Shown: positions 63,637 through 64,000 of the stretch, one piece after another | Layout: each line of letters begins with the position of its first letter | How positions within the stretch are numbered: the first letter of the stretch is position 1 | NCBI GenBank assembly: GCA_963704505.1 | Contig: OY969912.1 | Span: 1,116,001 to 1,180,000 of the forward strand | Length of the DNA stretch: 64,000 nucleotides | Origin: VRUE01 sp963704505 | GTDB taxonomy: Bacteria; Actinomycetota; Thermoleophilia; Solirubrobacterales; 70-9 | Direction: 5' to 3' | Made by a program: the position numbers and the translations under genes | Notes under the pieces: model-generated | What the model was told of the DNA's origin: nothing | The model's database searches: none | The model's input: only the letters and a program-made list of their open reading frames with translations

Positions 63637-64000
63637 AACCGCGCGCTGCGCAAGAGCGGCGCCAGGGCGCGGCGCACCAACGCGGTCGCGGCGACCGCCT
63701 TCCTGGTTGGCGGCTCGCTCTTCGCGATCGGTGCGGCGCTGGCCCAGGCCGGCGTCGATGCGACCGCCTACTGCTCGGTCTACCTGGTCGGCGGCGTCTT
63801 CTTCAGCACCGGCGGCTATTCCTCGGTCCTGCTCGTCGTCAACCGGCCGCGGACCAACGCCGACGGAAGCGTGCGTCCGGAGCCCTGGCGTTGGTTCGGG
63901 CGCGAACCCAAGCGGATCGAGTGGCTCAGCGCCGCGGTCCTTTTCGCCGGCACCCTGGTCTTCGCGATCAACCTGGTCGACTCGTTCATCACCGGCCTCG
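63637..64000 (+). CDS. YrhK-like membrane protein, cut by the window end
   Basis: An open frame running off the end encodes NRALRKSGARARRTNAVAA, then hydrophobic helices (FLVGGSLFAIGAALAQ, VYLVGGVFFSTGGYSSVLLV), then WRWFGREPKRIEWLSAAVLF and a third helix. The helix wording resembles YrhK-domain proteins. No ATG, GTG or TTG opens this frame after the preceding stop region, so the 5' end is unresolved. The start given is only where coding character becomes clear. Confidence 0.55.

Overview
The window is GC-rich, densely coded DNA that looks like a chromosome segment of an uncultured actinobacterium of the Thermoleophilia/Solirubrobacterales type. This is an inference. It rests on the long secreted FN3/propeller proteins with Lys/His-rich C-terminal tails (including an RRHGKCVRKK tail at about 46.77 kb), the many GTG/TTG starts, and the mix of TetR, DHA2-type MFS, P450 and GGDEF genes. 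I recognise no rRNA, tRNA, CRISPR array or transposase.

The dominant content is a family of large exported proteins in three clusters: 0.04-7.98 kb, 15.77-28.71 kb (with a further propeller gene to 30.31 kb) and 34.91-50.37 kb. Two protein types alternate. 'Type A' has N-terminal FN3 or NHL modules, then a TolB/PD40-like propeller opened by an LPDCRAYEL motif, with a CxSC motif and a YDAR...GG...C...CHG closing segment. 'Type B' is built of four copies of an unrecognised Cys-pair beta module. There are five A-B pairs (41/4829, 15773/18712, 21454/23389, 34909/39548, 42334/46830). In four of them the stop and start codons overlap. Clusters 2 and 3 both end in a small exported protein ('type C': 27917 and about 49588). 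Cluster 2 also carries an NHL propeller gene. A stand-alone lipoprotein (14696) contains just one type B module and sits in an operon with an FTR1/COG4280-like membrane protein. Clusters 2 and 3, and a TetR-like gene without an HTH (50585), are each preceded by a similar promoter: TTGACA, 17 bp ending in TGT, then a -10.

Between the clusters lie ordinary intracellular genes. 8.2-15.4 kb: TetR regulator, DCC-family protein, AMP-forming acyl-CoA ligase, GGDEF-EAL protein and the permease/lipoprotein operon. 30.3-34.4 kb: cytochrome P450, PAS-GGDEF membrane cyclase and a tandem-fused TetR regulator. 51.1-64 kb: exported protein, MarR/MFS divergent pair with a clear operator-like palindrome, GST-like protein, polytopic membrane protein, two aldo/keto reductases, glutamate decarboxylase, DUF378 protein, metallophosphoesterase, Vps62-like membrane protein, a second MFS exporter and a truncated YrhK-like membrane protein.

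Three genes (18712, 21454, 52382) are each broken by one extra base, and one (about 49588) has a full signal peptide but no start codon. Either the assembly carries small errors or these genes are decaying.
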